64,000 nucleotides of DNA from a virus, in IMG/VR virus record IMGVR_UViG_3300044629_000431, positions 1 to 64,000 of that record. One strand, written 5' to 3'. The stretch's first letter is position 1. Each line of letters opens with the position of its first letter. The notes under the pieces are model-generated. The model had not been told where the DNA came from and made no database searches. It saw only the letters and a list, made by a program, of their open reading frames with translations. A program made the translations under genes and the position numbers. Positions 26,639 to 38,500 of the stretch are shown here, in pieces.

Positions 26639-26825
26639 CAATAAGCTCCCTCAATAAATTTTTAATTTCAGAGATATCTTCTTTAATCTTTTCAATCTCT
26701 TCACGTTGCTTCTTTTTTTCACCTTTCATTTTAAGATATTGTGAATATCCGAAGGTATCGCAATTTACAATTGCACCACTATTTTCATCTCTGTAAAGAT
26801 TTTTTTCTCCTTCTACGGGTATCAT
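26619..26825 (-). CDS. short protein with C-terminal coiled coil
   Basis: A 68-residue protein: the N-terminal YRDENSGAIVNCDTFGYSQY segment is a pattern I have seen in small baseplate-region proteins, followed by a Lys/Glu/Ile coiled coil (about residues 33-64). It starts 1 nt after the gp10-position gene ends. Function unknown. Confidence 0.6.
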   Translation of the reverse strand: MIPVEGEKNLYRDENSGAIVNCDTFGYSQYLKMKGEKKKQREEIEKIKEDISEIKNLLRELIDGSRQN

Positions 26826-26826
26826 A

Positions 26827-29800
26827 TTATGCTAAGGCAATAACTCTGAGATCTTTAAACTCTGGAGCATTTGATTCGTTAGTAGAACTCATAACAATTT
26901 TAATAGCAAATCCTGTAAATGGATCCAAGTTATCAACACTAAATTGATATTCTAAGAATTCTCCAGCATTGCTTGCTCTTACAAATGCATCAGGTCTACC
27001 ACTATTTCTTGAAGGATCGATGATAACATCACCAAATCCATCACCATCAGTATCTCTAAGATTGTCATAACCAGGGAAAAGAACGAATGATTGCTCAATG
27101 CCACTAGAATCTGGTCTGAACAATTGATAGAGAACTCTAAAGTCTGATCCAGATGGTCTATAAGCACCAACTAAAACTTTAAGTGAAGATGCTGCTTGCT
27201 GCAAATCAACTCTGTTAGAAATATAAACGGAACTGTGAGGATCTCCAGTAATATTATTGGACCTTCCATCAAGTGCATAATCGCTAACAGGATTGTTAAC
27301 TCTATTGCGTCCCAGAATCATATATGCATTTTGTATGTCAAGGACTGGCGAAAGATTTTGATCTTCCGTGCTCATATTTACTCTCAGAGTAAATGACTTA
27401 TTCTTTGGTAAAGATGTAAGTCTTGTCGTTTCATTTTGCTGGGAACAAACAAGTCTTGGATCTGATAAGAAGTTCATCTTATTAAGTTGAACACTTTCAT
27501 ATCCCTTATCTGCAAATGAAACTTCAGTTCCACCAGAACTTGTTCCAGTTACTGTTCTTATTTGAGCATTGACTGTAGTATTTTTTCCAGGAGTAATTGC
27601 GTTGATATATGGTTCAACAGTATTAAACTGATAATTTTGGGATGCTGATACTACTTTTCCACCAACGACTTTCTCATCGGTAAAGCTTACTTGAGAGTTT
27701 CCAGTTTCTCTCTGACCACGACCAATTTGTAAGTGATAAGTATCCAATCCTCTTAGAGATTTTAATGTGCTGTTTGAAGGTAAGGTATGAGTTGTGTTGA
27801 TATTAGTTAAAGAAATACCATTTAATTCATACTTATAAACAACATCTCCAGAGACGTGATTTGTAATAGAAGTTCCATCAACTCCTCTTGTAGAAATTCC
27901 AAGAGAACCAGCACCACCAGAACCAGCAGTGATGGAAGTATAATACATTATTTCATTATTAACTTTGAGATATCCTCTAGAAGTGCTAATACCTTCAAAC
28001 TGAGCAAATACACTTGTATTTGCGATTGATATTGAAGTTGAGTTGATATCAACATTTGCAGTTAGTTGTACAGGTATTGTGTCTGGAGCAACATTTTTAA
28101 TCTGAACAACGTTGTTGTCAGAATGCATTCCATGGTTAAACTGTTTTACCTGAAGTATGTTTCCAGAATAAAGAGGACTAATTTCTGATGAAGATCCTCT
28201 AATAGTTGTACTTGCAGTTGCAACGGCAGTTGTTCCATCATAATAAATGAGTGGTTGACCGTTGGTAAATGATTCACCTTGAACGTTAGTTAGATACAGA
28301 GTATCAATACCATTGATTGAGGAAACTGAAATTCTTGCTCCAGTTCCTTTTACTACACTACTTGTGGTAATTCCAAGAACATCTCCAACTGCATATCCAT
28401 TACCAATATTTGTAATACTTACAGAACTTACAGATCCAGAACTTGTAATGTTAACAGTTCCAGTTGCTCCAGATCCAGATCCTGTAATGTTGTAGAATGG
28501 AACATTACTATAAGTTCCACCAGACGAACCACCAGAATATCCAATACCAGTGTTGGCAACAGATACTGAAACAATGCTTCCACCTGTGCTTTCAACATAA
28601 CCATATGAACCTGGAGAAGAAACAGAGCCATTGCTTACTTTTTTACCAGATGTTAAAATGGAATTCATTGTTGTAGTTGTTACAATTCCAACTTTTAACT
28701 TTCTTGGATAAGTTACGATAGAGTTGTCGCCCAGATAAGGTATCGCTGATGATTCTGGAACTAAAGGTGGATTGTAGAAGACTGCTGTTCCTTGATTAGA
28801 AGTGAACTTTGCCTTATAAAGTTTGAATTTCAAGTCTTCAAACTGGCTTGCTGTCCAAATAGTTCCATTCTGAGACTTAAATAGACTTCCACCACCATAC
28901 TGTTTGGTTACGACAACACTTTCAGCGGATGGTAACGTTGCAGTTCCAACTGTCTTTTGACCCATTTGGGCAATCCACATTTTATACTTATCTGTAGTTG
29001 GTGCTAAGAATACCAACGCATATTCAGTATTTGGTTGGAGATAAACTGGCGATGGGAATGTAATATTTGTTTTTACAGATGCATCAGATGAAACATTAAT
29101 TTGACTTGGTTCTAATGCAACTCTTGCATAATCTGCAACAATTTGACTTGTTGGGGTGCCAAGTTCTACAGTTCTAAGTTCAACAAATAATCTTTCATTT
29201 GGATCTTTTTCAGCAAAATAAACATCAACAGAAGTTAAGAATGCTCCGGTTTCATCAACTGTAAATGACTGTGCAAGTGGATCCTTTCCGCCTCCTCTAG
29301 CTGGAGGTGGTGGTGGCGGTGGGGGTGGATTTCTAACTTGAATAATATTTGTAATTTGTGTTTGAATTATGCCAGTTCCACTGTATGTTGTCTGTGCAGA
29401 TGAGATAGATGCACTGTCACCTGGCAGCGGTCTAACGTTCTCAGCATTTTGGTTAAGTTTAAACAGTCTATCACCAGTTTTAATTCTAACTAAAGGAACT
29501 GGAGAAGCATTTGGATCTCTTATGAAGAAGCAACCAATCAAATCACCAAAAGTATCAGTTACTAATCTGATATTGGATATAGTTGCTACAGCACCGCTTG
29601 AAGTTCCAACAAGTCTTGCTCCAACTTGAACATAACCACCAAAACGAGTTATTGATTCATCTGCTAAAGAGAATGTATCAATGTTTAATACTGTAGAAGA
29701 TGCTGAATATGCTGCTGGTAAAGATTGATCTCTATTATATGGGTTTGCATTATATTCATTAGTTGGATTATTGTAAGGACCTGCCTTATGAGTTGGTTTT

Positions 29801-32800
29801 GCAGTTCTGAAAGAGATAATTCTTTGAGAACCAACATATGCCTCAACAGTTTCACCGATGCTAAAGGAACCAGAAACCATTGAAATTTCCAGTAACTTTG
29901 GTATAATATCAACAGAACTTATATCATCAATAAAACTATAGTGAGTAGTTAAAGGACGTAATGCTAAAGCTCTAAACTCAACGTTCCTAGATCTCATAAA
30001 TGGATCTGGTTCGCTACTAATTCTTACACTTTCAACATAATCATAACTTCTACCATCTTGTTGACCATCACTTATTGTTCTTCTGTTTTCAATATAAATG
30101 TTTCTTACCCAGTTGTCTGCAGAAGGATTGAGTGTTACGCCACCAACATATTCGACAATATTGAAGGGGTTTACATTTTCAACTTGTGAAGCAAATGGTT
30201 GCTCTAACCATCCAGTTTCTTCATAGTTAAGAGTAATTAAGTCTCCAGTTTTTCTTACGTTACTATCTAAAAGTTGAACGTTTGTGGAAAAATCAACCGT
30301 GGTTGTATCAATGCTTTCTGCAAGAGCTGGTTCAAGTTTTAGTGACCAGAAATCTACAGATGGAATTAGTTTTTTCTCATCTACGTTAACATCACACTTA
30401 ACATCTGGATTTTGCTTTTCGATAAAATCATTATTTTTAAAATCGTCAACAAAGAAACCAGATTTAAATCTTGATAAACCATCTGCATCTTGAATTTGTA
30501 AAGTTTTTGTATTGACTTCAAGAAGAGATAATGATGTTGTAAGTTCAAGATTTTCAATTCTATCTTCAAGAGATCCAATATCTCTCATCGTATATCTTCT
30601 ATTATCTACTAGAGTGATAACAGCATCATCTGGGTTGTATAAGTAAGCTGGTAGGCTTATTGTTGCAATATCCATTGCCTCTTCAACATTGAGAGAGGGT
30701 TTTGGTGATAATGCAGAAATACCTTTAATAACTGAAAACTGTCCCAACTTATCTAATACAATTCTATCAATTCTTGGGAGATAGAATGAATAACCAAGTA
30801 GAGAACTTTCATTTGGTGTAACAGCAGAAAACGCTGTTAGTGTTGTAAATGAACGAGTAGAATAGTCAAAAGGTGATGCCGAAACCGAAGTAAACTCTGA
30901 TACTCTTGGTCTGAAATCAAGAATATTAGATGCTCTTGTTCCACTCGAAAGTGTTGGAATATCATTTAAATATCTTTCTTCATCATAAGAATTGACTGTA
31001 AACAAGTCACCATTATCGTTAGTTGAAACTGTATAATAGTTAAAAATAACTAAAAGTTGTCTTGAAGGTGCAGAAGTATTTTCTATTCTTACGAGTTTTG
31101 AATAGTCGTAGAACTGTTCTTTTTGACCTTTATCTAAGGTGAACTGACTTGTTATATCTAAGTAACTTCCAAGAGTAATTGACTGAATAGATGTTGTAAT
31201 ATTTGATTCTTCAAATGTTACAGATTCTCCTGCTGCAAATTTAGCACTATTTAAATATACAAATTCTGCAACATTTCCTGCTCCAGGTAAAGTTATAACC
31301 TGAGCAACTGCTCCACTTGTATTTCCAATAATTCTCTCACCAACAATAGCGTCTGTATTAAGCGAAAGACCAGATATAAACGTTAGTTTATCTAAAATTG
31401 GTGTTGCCGTGTCTAAAGACTCATAGACACATACAACATTAACTACATCAGGAACATTTAATGAAATTTCAGTATCTTCAATTCTTGTTCCATAAAATTG
31501 ACTGGTTGTTAAACCACTAATTGCTGCAGTTGAAGCACTGTTTGTTTTAGTAATGCTTAACTGTCTACTTCTTGTGAATATTTTATTTTTATTTTGTAGT
31601 ATCTGTTTTCTCAGCGTTGTATTTACAGTTACGTTTGAACTTTGACTTGCTTTCAAACCACTTAAAGTAATTTGAGTTCCATCATTATTCAATGCAAACT
31701 GGTCAGATGATAATTGCTCAACTTCGCCATTGGAATAAAATACCGAGTATCTTTCTACATCAAATGCTTCAAAATATGCACTGGAAATACCGGTGTTTGC
31801 AACGGTAACTACTGCAACACCGCTAGAGTTAGTTGAAACTTCTCTTACTTGAGAAGTAACAACAAGATTAGAACCAGAAAGATTTACTGATGATACGTTA
31901 TCTGAGTTTAATTTTGAATATAGACCAGATTTTTCTGTATTTTTAAAATCTGGAATACCTAACGTAAATGTTGTAGTCTCTGATGTGGATGGAAGAGTTC
32001 CATCGCAAACTCCACTTACAGATGGAACACTTGTAAGTGTCATTGAGAAACCATCTGCAGAAACAGAAACAACTTTGTTGAACGTTGCAACGTTTGTAGA
32101 AACACCTGCTTTTTGATATCTGATGATGGAATCAGATCTAATTCCTAAGAAAGACTTTCCAGGGCAAGTTACAATACCTGCTGAAGTAATTGTAATTCTA
32201 TCGGTAGCATTAAACCCTGCAGGAATTTTCCTAAACAGAGAAGCATCAGCAGAAAATGCTGTTTTAAGTGCTGGAGTAATGCCTACGGCATTTTGATAAA
32301 TTGATTTGATATCATCAGTTGAATAAGATCTTAATGATTTTACTGAACGAGCATTCAAGAGTGAATCATTAATTTTGAGTTGTTCGCCAACAATAAATGC
32401 ACCAGAAGTCTGTGTTAAAGTAAGACTAGTGCCTGTAGGTGCGGTTGAAACGTATCCAGAGGCACCACTGCTTATACCCTTAACAAAAGAACCTGCAGGG
32501 CATTGTGATGAGTTAAGAGACTCATTTAAAACCAATTCGGTATAAGTTTGAATATCATACAGATATAAGTCCCACTCTGTCGAAGAACCTGTATATGGCG
32601 CATCACTTACATTGAGTGTATAAACTCTAGCATCTCCAATGTAGGTAGTTCCTGAACCAGTTGCACCCTTTCTCTGGTTAAAGAGTTTTACAGTATTTCC
32701 ACTTGTATGTACACCTACAAATGGAGTTCCTACAACGTTATTAACTCTAAGAAGATTCCCCATTTCAAAGGGAACAAGTGCGCTATCGATTGTTTGTGTA

Positions 32801-33939
32801 TCTCTTGGTTTATCTACATCTAAAATGGTTGATGATGGGATATCAATATCATATCCACGAACATAGGCGGTTCCTGGAGATACCTTATAGCATAAGAGAT
32901 CATCTGATGGTTGATTTCCTTGCTCAGTCTTTTGAGTTGATAGGTAAATACCATCATTACCAACTCTATTGTTTAATGAGTTTAATGCGTCTACTGTAAA
33001 GTTTTTAAGAGCATAATTTCCAGACTCATCAAAAGTTCTCTTCGCAAAATAATCCTTTATAATAGAATATACTGATTTGTCTTGAAGTTTTTTAATCTGA
33101 CCATTATCAATTCTTATCAGTTCAACGAAATTTTTATCATCAAAGTCATCAATATCTTTTTTAGATAATACTGTACTTATTTTAAATCTATCGGCACCAG
33201 GTGCTGCATAATTTGAAAACCCTCTTGCATTATCATTTAACGATTCATCATCACTTGAGGTTATAATTTCTTCTAGAATGTTTAAACCAACTCTATATGT
33301 TGGAGTATTTGAATATGGTTCCAGAATAACTAACGAGTTCTGAACATTTACAAACGTTCCACGTATGAAGTAAACACCTGCACTAAGACCAACTGCAGAA
33401 CCAGTCGCGGTAGCAGCAAAATCTACCAGAGTAGCAACTGTATCTCCAGAATTGATGGATGTATTTCCATAGGTCAAACTATCTAAAAGGATTAATAACT
33501 CACCATCTTCAAATACGTTTGTCTCAAAATCAGATCCACTTCTTACATACTTAACATATAAAGTTACATCTTCTACATTTTCACTTGGTGGTAAACTATA
33601 GTTTTTAACTACAGCAGTTACTCCCGAATTTTGACCTTCTACTCTCTTACCAATAAGTTGATTTAGATATAAAGAAACATCAATACCTAAGTGCTCGGCA
33701 TTAATTTTTACTGAGTAATACTTATCATCAAATGTAATGGATCCAGGAATAACCATAGATCCTTCTTTGAAAATATGACTACCAAACGACTCAATTTGAT
33801 TTTGTAGTATTGACTGTAGAGTCGTTAATTCTCTTGCCTGTATTGGATATCCTGGTTTAAACAAAACCCGATAAAAATTATTATCGACATCAAAATCGTC
33901 GAAATATGGGTTAATGTTGAGATTAGTTTTCTGTGGCAT
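26827..33939 (-). CDS. giant DUF4815-type baseplate protein (gp10 position)
   Basis: A 2,370-residue virion protein. The N-terminus (NPYFDDFDVDNNFYRVLFKP, then YPIQARELTTLQSILQNQIE and FGSHIFKEGSMVIPG) is the DUF4815 signature found in tail/baseplate proteins of cyanophages. The body is Ser/Thr/Val-rich beta structure. A run of nine prolines (PPPPPPPPP followed by ARGGG) near residue 1540 divides it into two parts. The second half has a lectin-like ALVFLAPTTDKYKMWIAQM region and Gly-Tyr repeats (NTGIGYSGG, NIGNGYAVGD). It lies where T4 has gp9-gp10, but at about four times the T4 length. Confidence 0.85.
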   Translation of the reverse strand: MPQKTNLNINPYFDDFDVDNNFYRVLFKPGYPIQARELTTLQSILQNQIESFGSHIFKEGSMVIPGSITFDDKYYSVKINAEHLGIDVSLYLNQLIGKRVEGQNSGVTAVVKNYSLPPSENVEDVTLYVKYVRSGSDFETNVFEDGELLILLDSLTYGNTSINSGDTVATLVDFAATATGSAVGLSAGVYFIRGTFVNVQNSLVILEPYSNTPTYRVGLNILEEIITSSDDESLNDNARGFSNYAAPGADRFKISTVLSKKDIDDFDDKNFVELIRIDNGQIKKLQDKSVYSIIKDYFAKRTFDESGNYALKNFTVDALNSLNNRVGNDGIYLSTQKTEQGNQPSDDLLCYKVSPGTAYVRGYDIDIPSSTILDVDKPRDTQTIDSALVPFEMGNLLRVNNVVGTPFVGVHTSGNTVKLFNQRKGATGSGTTYIGDARVYTLNVSDAPYTGSSTEWDLYLYDIQTYTELVLNESLNSSQCPAGSFVKGISSGASGYVSTAPTGTSLTLTQTSGAFIVGEQLKINDSLLNARSVKSLRSYSTDDIKSIYQNAVGITPALKTAFSADASLFRKIPAGFNATDRITITSAGIVTCPGKSFLGIRSDSIIRYQKAGVSTNVATFNKVVSVSADGFSMTLTSVPSVSGVCDGTLPSTSETTTFTLGIPDFKNTEKSGLYSKLNSDNVSSVNLSGSNLVVTSQVREVSTNSSGVAVVTVANTGISSAYFEAFDVERYSVFYSNGEVEQLSSDQFALNNDGTQITLSGLKASQSSNVTVNTTLRKQILQNKNKIFTRSRQLSITKTNSASTAAISGLTTSQFYGTRIEDTEISLNVPDVVNVVCVYESLDTATPILDKLTFISGLSLNTDAIVGERIIGNTSGAVAQVITLPGAGNVAEFVYLNSAKFAAGESVTFEESNITTSIQSITLGSYLDITSQFTLDKGQKEQFYDYSKLVRIENTSAPSRQLLVIFNYYTVSTNDNGDLFTVNSYDEERYLNDIPTLSSGTRASNILDFRPRVSEFTSVSASPFDYSTRSFTTLTAFSAVTPNESSLLGYSFYLPRIDRIVLDKLGQFSVIKGISALSPKPSLNVEEAMDIATISLPAYLYNPDDAVITLVDNRRYTMRDIGSLEDRIENLELTTSLSLLEVNTKTLQIQDADGLSRFKSGFFVDDFKNNDFIEKQNPDVKCDVNVDEKKLIPSVDFWSLKLEPALAESIDTTTVDFSTNVQLLDSNVRKTGDLITLNYEETGWLEQPFASQVENVNPFNIVEYVGGVTLNPSADNWVRNIYIENRRTISDGQQDGRSYDYVESVRISSEPDPFMRSRNVEFRALALRPLTTHYSFIDDISSVDIIPKLLEISMVSGSFSIGETVEAYVGSQRIISFRTAKPTHKAGPYNNPTNEYNANPYNRDQSLPAAYSASSTVLNIDTFSLADESITRFGGYVQVGARLVGTSSGAVATISNIRLVTDTFGDLIGCFFIRDPNASPVPLVRIKTGDRLFKLNQNAENVRPLPGDSASISSAQTTYSGTGIIQTQITNIIQVRNPPPPPPPPPARGGGKDPLAQSFTVDETGAFLTSVDVYFAEKDPNERLFVELRTVELGTPTSQIVADYARVALEPSQINVSSDASVKTNITFPSPVYLQPNTEYALVFLAPTTDKYKMWIAQMGQKTVGTATLPSAESVVVTKQYGGGSLFKSQNGTIWTASQFEDLKFKLYKAKFTSNQGTAVFYNPPLVPESSAIPYLGDNSIVTYPRKLKVGIVTTTTMNSILTSGKKVSNGSVSSPGSYGYVESTGGSIVSVSVANTGIGYSGGSSGGTYSNVPFYNITGSGSGATGTVNITSSGSVSSVSITNIGNGYAVGDVLGITTSSVVKGTGARISVSSINGIDTLYLTNVQGESFTNGQPLIYYDGTTAVATASTTIRGSSSEISPLYSGNILQVKQFNHGMHSDNNVVQIKNVAPDTIPVQLTANVDINSTSISIANTSVFAQFEGISTSRGYLKVNNEIMYYTSITAGSGGAGSLGISTRGVDGTSITNHVSGDVVYKYELNGISLTNINTTHTLPSNSTLKSLRGLDTYHLQIGRGQRETGNSQVSFTDEKVVGGKVVSASQNYQFNTVEPYINAITPGKNTTVNAQIRTVTGTSSGGTEVSFADKGYESVQLNKMNFLSDPRLVCSQQNETTRLTSLPKNKSFTLRVNMSTEDQNLSPVLDIQNAYMILGRNRVNNPVSDYALDGRSNNITGDPHSSVYISNRVDLQQAASSLKVLVGAYRPSGSDFRVLYQLFRPDSSGIEQSFVLFPGYDNLRDTDGDGFGDVIIDPSRNSGRPDAFVRASNAGEFLEYQFSVDNLDPFTGFAIKIVMSSTNESNAPEFKDLRVIALA

Positions 33940-33942
33940 TTT

Positions 33943-35493
33943 TTAAAATTCCAGGATAATTTTAATATCTTCTTTTTGGCGAGTATTCCTAGAGATCAGA
34001 GGTCTGTTATCTAAGTAAATAATTTCCCCTGAGCCTTTATTTATCTCTGGAGAAGCAAGACCATTTGCAAAATTAACTCCTAAGTTAATAACTTTGCTTC
34101 CGGTTGGATTGGTTGAAATTCCTGTAAACGTTTGATCAATTGAACCAGAGAACCCACTAGGGGCAGTTACTGCATTAGAGGAGGACTCGAAAGATAAAAC
34201 TCTAGAACCAGTAGAAACACCGACATAATCGGTTTGATCTAAAGCACTTTGGTTGTAGTATAGTGATCGATCTTGAATATATTTAAGAACTTTTGTCTCA
34301 GTATCATATGATGCAACATACCCAACTGCCTTTCCATTAGTTACAGTTTGAGTTATTTTTTCACCTATAGTTGGAACCCCATTTGCAGAATTAAACTTCA
34401 GTGCATATAATGAAGAAAATTGACTTTGCGTATATGTTGAGGTTGAACCAATAGATGTTGGGTTTTTAACTATACCAACTTGAGCAAATCTAGTATCTAC
34501 TGGAAAATCTTTCGTGGAGTCATCAAATCTTGCATACAATAAAACTTTATCAGTTCCTAACTCTTTATAAAGATTGTATCCATGACCTCTTGATGGTGGA
34601 ATAATTGGAATTAAACGAGCAGGAGAACTAGTCGCATTGCTATTGATAGAACCTAAGTCAACTACACCATAACTATAACCTTTACCACCAGCAGAAACTG
34701 TTGTATTTGTAATTTTTCCACCAACTACATCAACAATAACTTTTGCACCACTACCGTCACCAAGTATATTAAACTCCTGTCCTAATCCATTAGAATAGTT
34801 ACCACCTTGACTGTCTATGTAAACTTTTTTAATTTGGTTATCATTTACAGTTGAATCGCCATTTTCTCTAACTGCTTGTATTTGAGCATCAGTAGAAGAA
34901 CTCCAATCATTTGGAACTGTTATATATTCTGTAGAGTCAAACTTTACAATGTCACTGGGCGATACACTAAAAAGATATTTCCAAATATAACCATCACCAC
35001 TTGACCCAGCTTTAGATGGTTCTAGATCTGTAAATGTTGGTTCATCCTGAGAAGCATTTCCTGTTGTATTGATTCCAGAAGAACCATTATCTATGCAAAT
35101 ATAAACTTTATAATCAGAATTCAATACATAGTAGTTCGCATCATAAAGTCTACTTGCTTGAGTAATCGGAGATGGATTGTTTACACTATAGTCATGACGG
35201 TACATTTCATATTTTGTACCTTTTGTCCAGTCAATTCTTCTGACAATTCTTTTAATATTTGCAGACGTTACCTTTTTACCAAAAAGCATAGTATCATAAG
35301 TATGCGATTGGTAACTAAAATTATCAGTAGGGTTTGGAACATTTGTATTCCAAGTCGTAGATCTACCAAACCCAACCTGAGTCGGATTTGGTAGACTTAG
35401 AAAAATATAATATGAATTGGAATCACTCCCAGCAGAATCAATAAAGTTATCAGTATTTAAAATTCTAAATTGATCTGTTACAATTGCAGACAT
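33943..35493 (-). CDS. 8: gp8 baseplate wedge subunit
   Basis: A 516-residue homologue of T4 gp8 (334 aa). SGDGYIWKYLFSVSPSDIV and EYITVPNDW match T4 PGDGYVWEYLFEIPPDVSI and EYIVVPWPE, and the N-terminal AIVTDQFR matches T4 AIVTSKFR. The extra length is mainly after residue 230: a Gly-rich segment (GGNYSNGLGQEFNILG, GGKGYSYGVVDL) related to the beta repeats in gp14 and the giant proteins. It is preceded by an exact late promoter. Confidence 0.9.
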   Translation of the reverse strand: MSAIVTDQFRILNTDNFIDSAGSDSNSYYIFLSLPNPTQVGFGRSTTWNTNVPNPTDNFSYQSHTYDTMLFGKKVTSANIKRIVRRIDWTKGTKYEMYRHDYSVNNPSPITQASRLYDANYYVLNSDYKVYICIDNGSSGINTTGNASQDEPTFTDLEPSKAGSSGDGYIWKYLFSVSPSDIVKFDSTEYITVPNDWSSSTDAQIQAVRENGDSTVNDNQIKKVYIDSQGGNYSNGLGQEFNILGDGSGAKVIVDVVGGKITNTTVSAGGKGYSYGVVDLGSINSNATSSPARLIPIIPPSRGHGYNLYKELGTDKVLLYARFDDSTKDFPVDTRFAQVGIVKNPTSIGSTSTYTQSQFSSLYALKFNSANGVPTIGEKITQTVTNGKAVGYVASYDTETKVLKYIQDRSLYYNQSALDQTDYVGVSTGSRVLSFESSSNAVTAPSGFSGSIDQTFTGISTNPTGSKVINLGVNFANGLASPEINKGSGEIIYLDNRPLISRNTRQKEDIKIILEF

Positions 35494-35511
35494 ATTATTA
35501 GCTTTTTTCTA

Positions 35512-35519
35512 TATTTATA
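35512..35519 (-). promoter_or_regulatory. T4-type late promoter for gp8 and downstream baseplate genes
   Basis: Exact TATAAATA on the minus strand, just beyond the stop of the giant gene and 18 nt before the gp8 ATG. Confidence 0.75.
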
Positions 35520-38500
35520 CTACACATTAGATTGCTTTCGCAGTGCTCCAGTATCTCTTAAACCAAATCCTCTTCTTTGAATGGTTGGGAATGTACTCAA
35601 ACCAGAATCAACAGTTAGACCAGATACTCCAATTGCAACTGGTGATGAAGCTCTAGACAACCCAGACAGTTTGCCCCAAGAATATTCTCCACAAGTAGAA
35701 ATTCCAGAAGTTTGTATTCCAGTTATATTAGTATCAGACTTAACATTTACAGTAATTACTGCATTTGTCCCAGAAACAACTAGATTTGATACAAAGTAAA
35801 TATTGTCAAGATAAGACGTGCTAATTGCAACTACTGCGCTGTTAGAATCATAAAGTGAAGTTACTCCATTACCAACTAAAGTGTTCTTAATAAGGAGAGG
35901 ATAACCAGTATTCAAACCTGTAAATGCGCTTGGTCCCTGAACAAAGAAGTTAAGTGCCAATGGATTTCCAGAAGTACCAGTGGTAGTACTAATGCCAGTA
36001 ATAATTCCAGAAAAACCTTCAACAGTAGTAATATTAGTAACTTGCTCAACTTGTATATCAGGATAAGAAACAATTACTTGTGGTGGATTTGTGGTTGTAT
36101 ATCCAAAACCAGGACTTGTGATGTTTGTTGAAGATATTGAACCACCAACAATAGAAACTGTAGCAGTTGCAGTCGATCCAACTCCAACTCCTATTGCTTT
36201 TGGAGCTGCTATTTTAACAGTAGCAGTTCCAGTGTATCCACTACCAGCATTAGTGATGGTTAAAGCAGAAATTGTTCCAGCAGCAGATACTGTCGCTGTG
36301 ATAGCGGCAGAAACTGGATCATTTGCTTGAACGATAATACCATCAACATCAGTTATTGTTATTGCATAGTTATTTTCTTCGTAGTTAAAGAACTGAGCAT
36401 TATCAACGAATATTTCAGTATCAGTAGATTTAATATCTTTAATAATTTTTGATGTTGGATAAATTTGAGTTTCTAATGAATCTCTTGACTTGGATACAAC
36501 ATCACCATTTATAACCTTATCTACTTTTTGCTTAATCCAAGTTAGTGGTTTGAAGAATGTTTCATCAATTCCAGCACCCGTATAAATGTTTGTTTCAATC
36601 TTATCAGATCCAACAATATTTGTTATATCTCTAATTTCTTGAGTAACAGTTGATGGATATTCATTATTTCTGAATATTTGAACAGAATCACCTATTTTAA
36701 GAGTTTCGTTGATGTTGACGGTGAACGAATCTGTTCCTCTAGTTCCTCTATAGAAGAATACGGCAACATTATCTTCAGATCTTGGGGGATCTGCGAAGAC
36801 AAAAGATGTTCCACCTTCAAATACATATGAAGTTCCTGGTTCTTGTGCAACACCATTAATGAATATGAGAAGAACAGCGTTCAAATCAATATTAACAGAT
36901 GATGTGTCACTTGGATCAATTTCAAAACTTAGCAACTGACCATTATAGTAAAGTGGGAATCTCTTTCTTACACCATTTTGAAGATTTTTGATAGAATCGA
37001 TATAATCAAGTTCACCAAACTGCCAGAATGAGAATGAATCTGTAAAGACATCTAATACTGTCAATTCAAAATCCTGTAATGGAGCACTTAAACCTCTGGC
37101 AGTTACAAGACCAACAGGTTTAAACTTGTCGCCAATTCTAAATCCATATCCAGGTCTTGCAATTTTGAAAGAAGAAACTTCAAATAATGTTGAACCAATA
37201 CCTGTAGTTGAAATTGCTCCAACATCTAAAGTTAGTAGTAAGTTGGAACCAGTTACTGTAGTTGAACCAATTCCAGCTCTGTATGTACCAACAACTGATA
37301 AGTTTTCATAAGATGGTTGAGGAACATTAATTTTAACCGTAGATGTATTATATCCAGTTCCACCGCTGTTTACCACAAAACTTAGAGTTCCACCAGCACC
37401 AACAACCGCAGTAATGCTTGCTGCGGTTCCTGTGTGACTTGAATCAGTAATTGCGATAGAAACGGGAGATCTATAACCAGAACCAAATACGTCTAAAGTT
37501 CCAAGTCCAACCGAAACAATGCTTCCACCAGCACCAACAACAGCGGTTACTGCTGCACCAACTAAAGGCGCAAACCCAGCGCCAGAAGTTGAACCAAGAG
37601 AAACTATTACGCCACCTCTTGGTAGTTGATTTTGATTAACATCTGACGAAATAACAATTTGTCCATTTGTAGAAGTTATTCCACTAAATGTTACGCTTGA
37701 AATTCCAGTCCCAAATCCACCAAGAGAGAAATTATTTCCAGCATTATTATCTGTAGTTGGAGTTTGGAAGATATCATTCAAGAATAGAACGCCATTTCCA
37801 GTTTCAATACCAGTTGTGTTAATTCCTCTTACAGTTAATGTGTAAGTTTGTCCAATACCAGTGAAACGATCTGAAATGTCATCATATATTGTATTTGTTG
37901 CATAATCATTTCTAAGATATACTCTTCCAGTAAATGTTGTTTTTGGATATAAAATATTTGATCTATCTCTGATCTGTCTTGGATTTCCTTTTGGTGCTTC
38001 GGTAAACCAAATTTTATTTTTGGTAATATTATAAGCACCTCTATAGATTTCAACAGGACTACCATCGTTATGAGTTGTAGCAGAACTACCAACAAATCCA
38101 CGATTAACTTGAACCAGAGGGAATGTACCTAGTCCAGTTATTGGTCCAGAACTTGTAGTTCCAAATCCAACTTCAACAACATTACAATATTCACTGCTGA
38201 TCTTAAGAACATCTTTTGGTTTGATGGAAGAAATTCCAGAAAGTGCAAAATAAGTTGTAGCAGTGCTAACTTGACCAAAGTTATTGGCAACATTATAAGA
38301 AATTGGGACGAAGGATAGTGGTTTTTGTACCACGCCGTTCAATGAAATAAGACTCTTCTCTAATTTCTTAGACATTTCAAGAGTATGAACGTTACCACTA
38401 CCAACTGCTGTCGTAAACGTTACATAAATTCCAGCATTTGCATACTGCTTTTTAGTTGAAAGTCTGAACTGACTATCATTAATTTTTAAAGCATACACAA

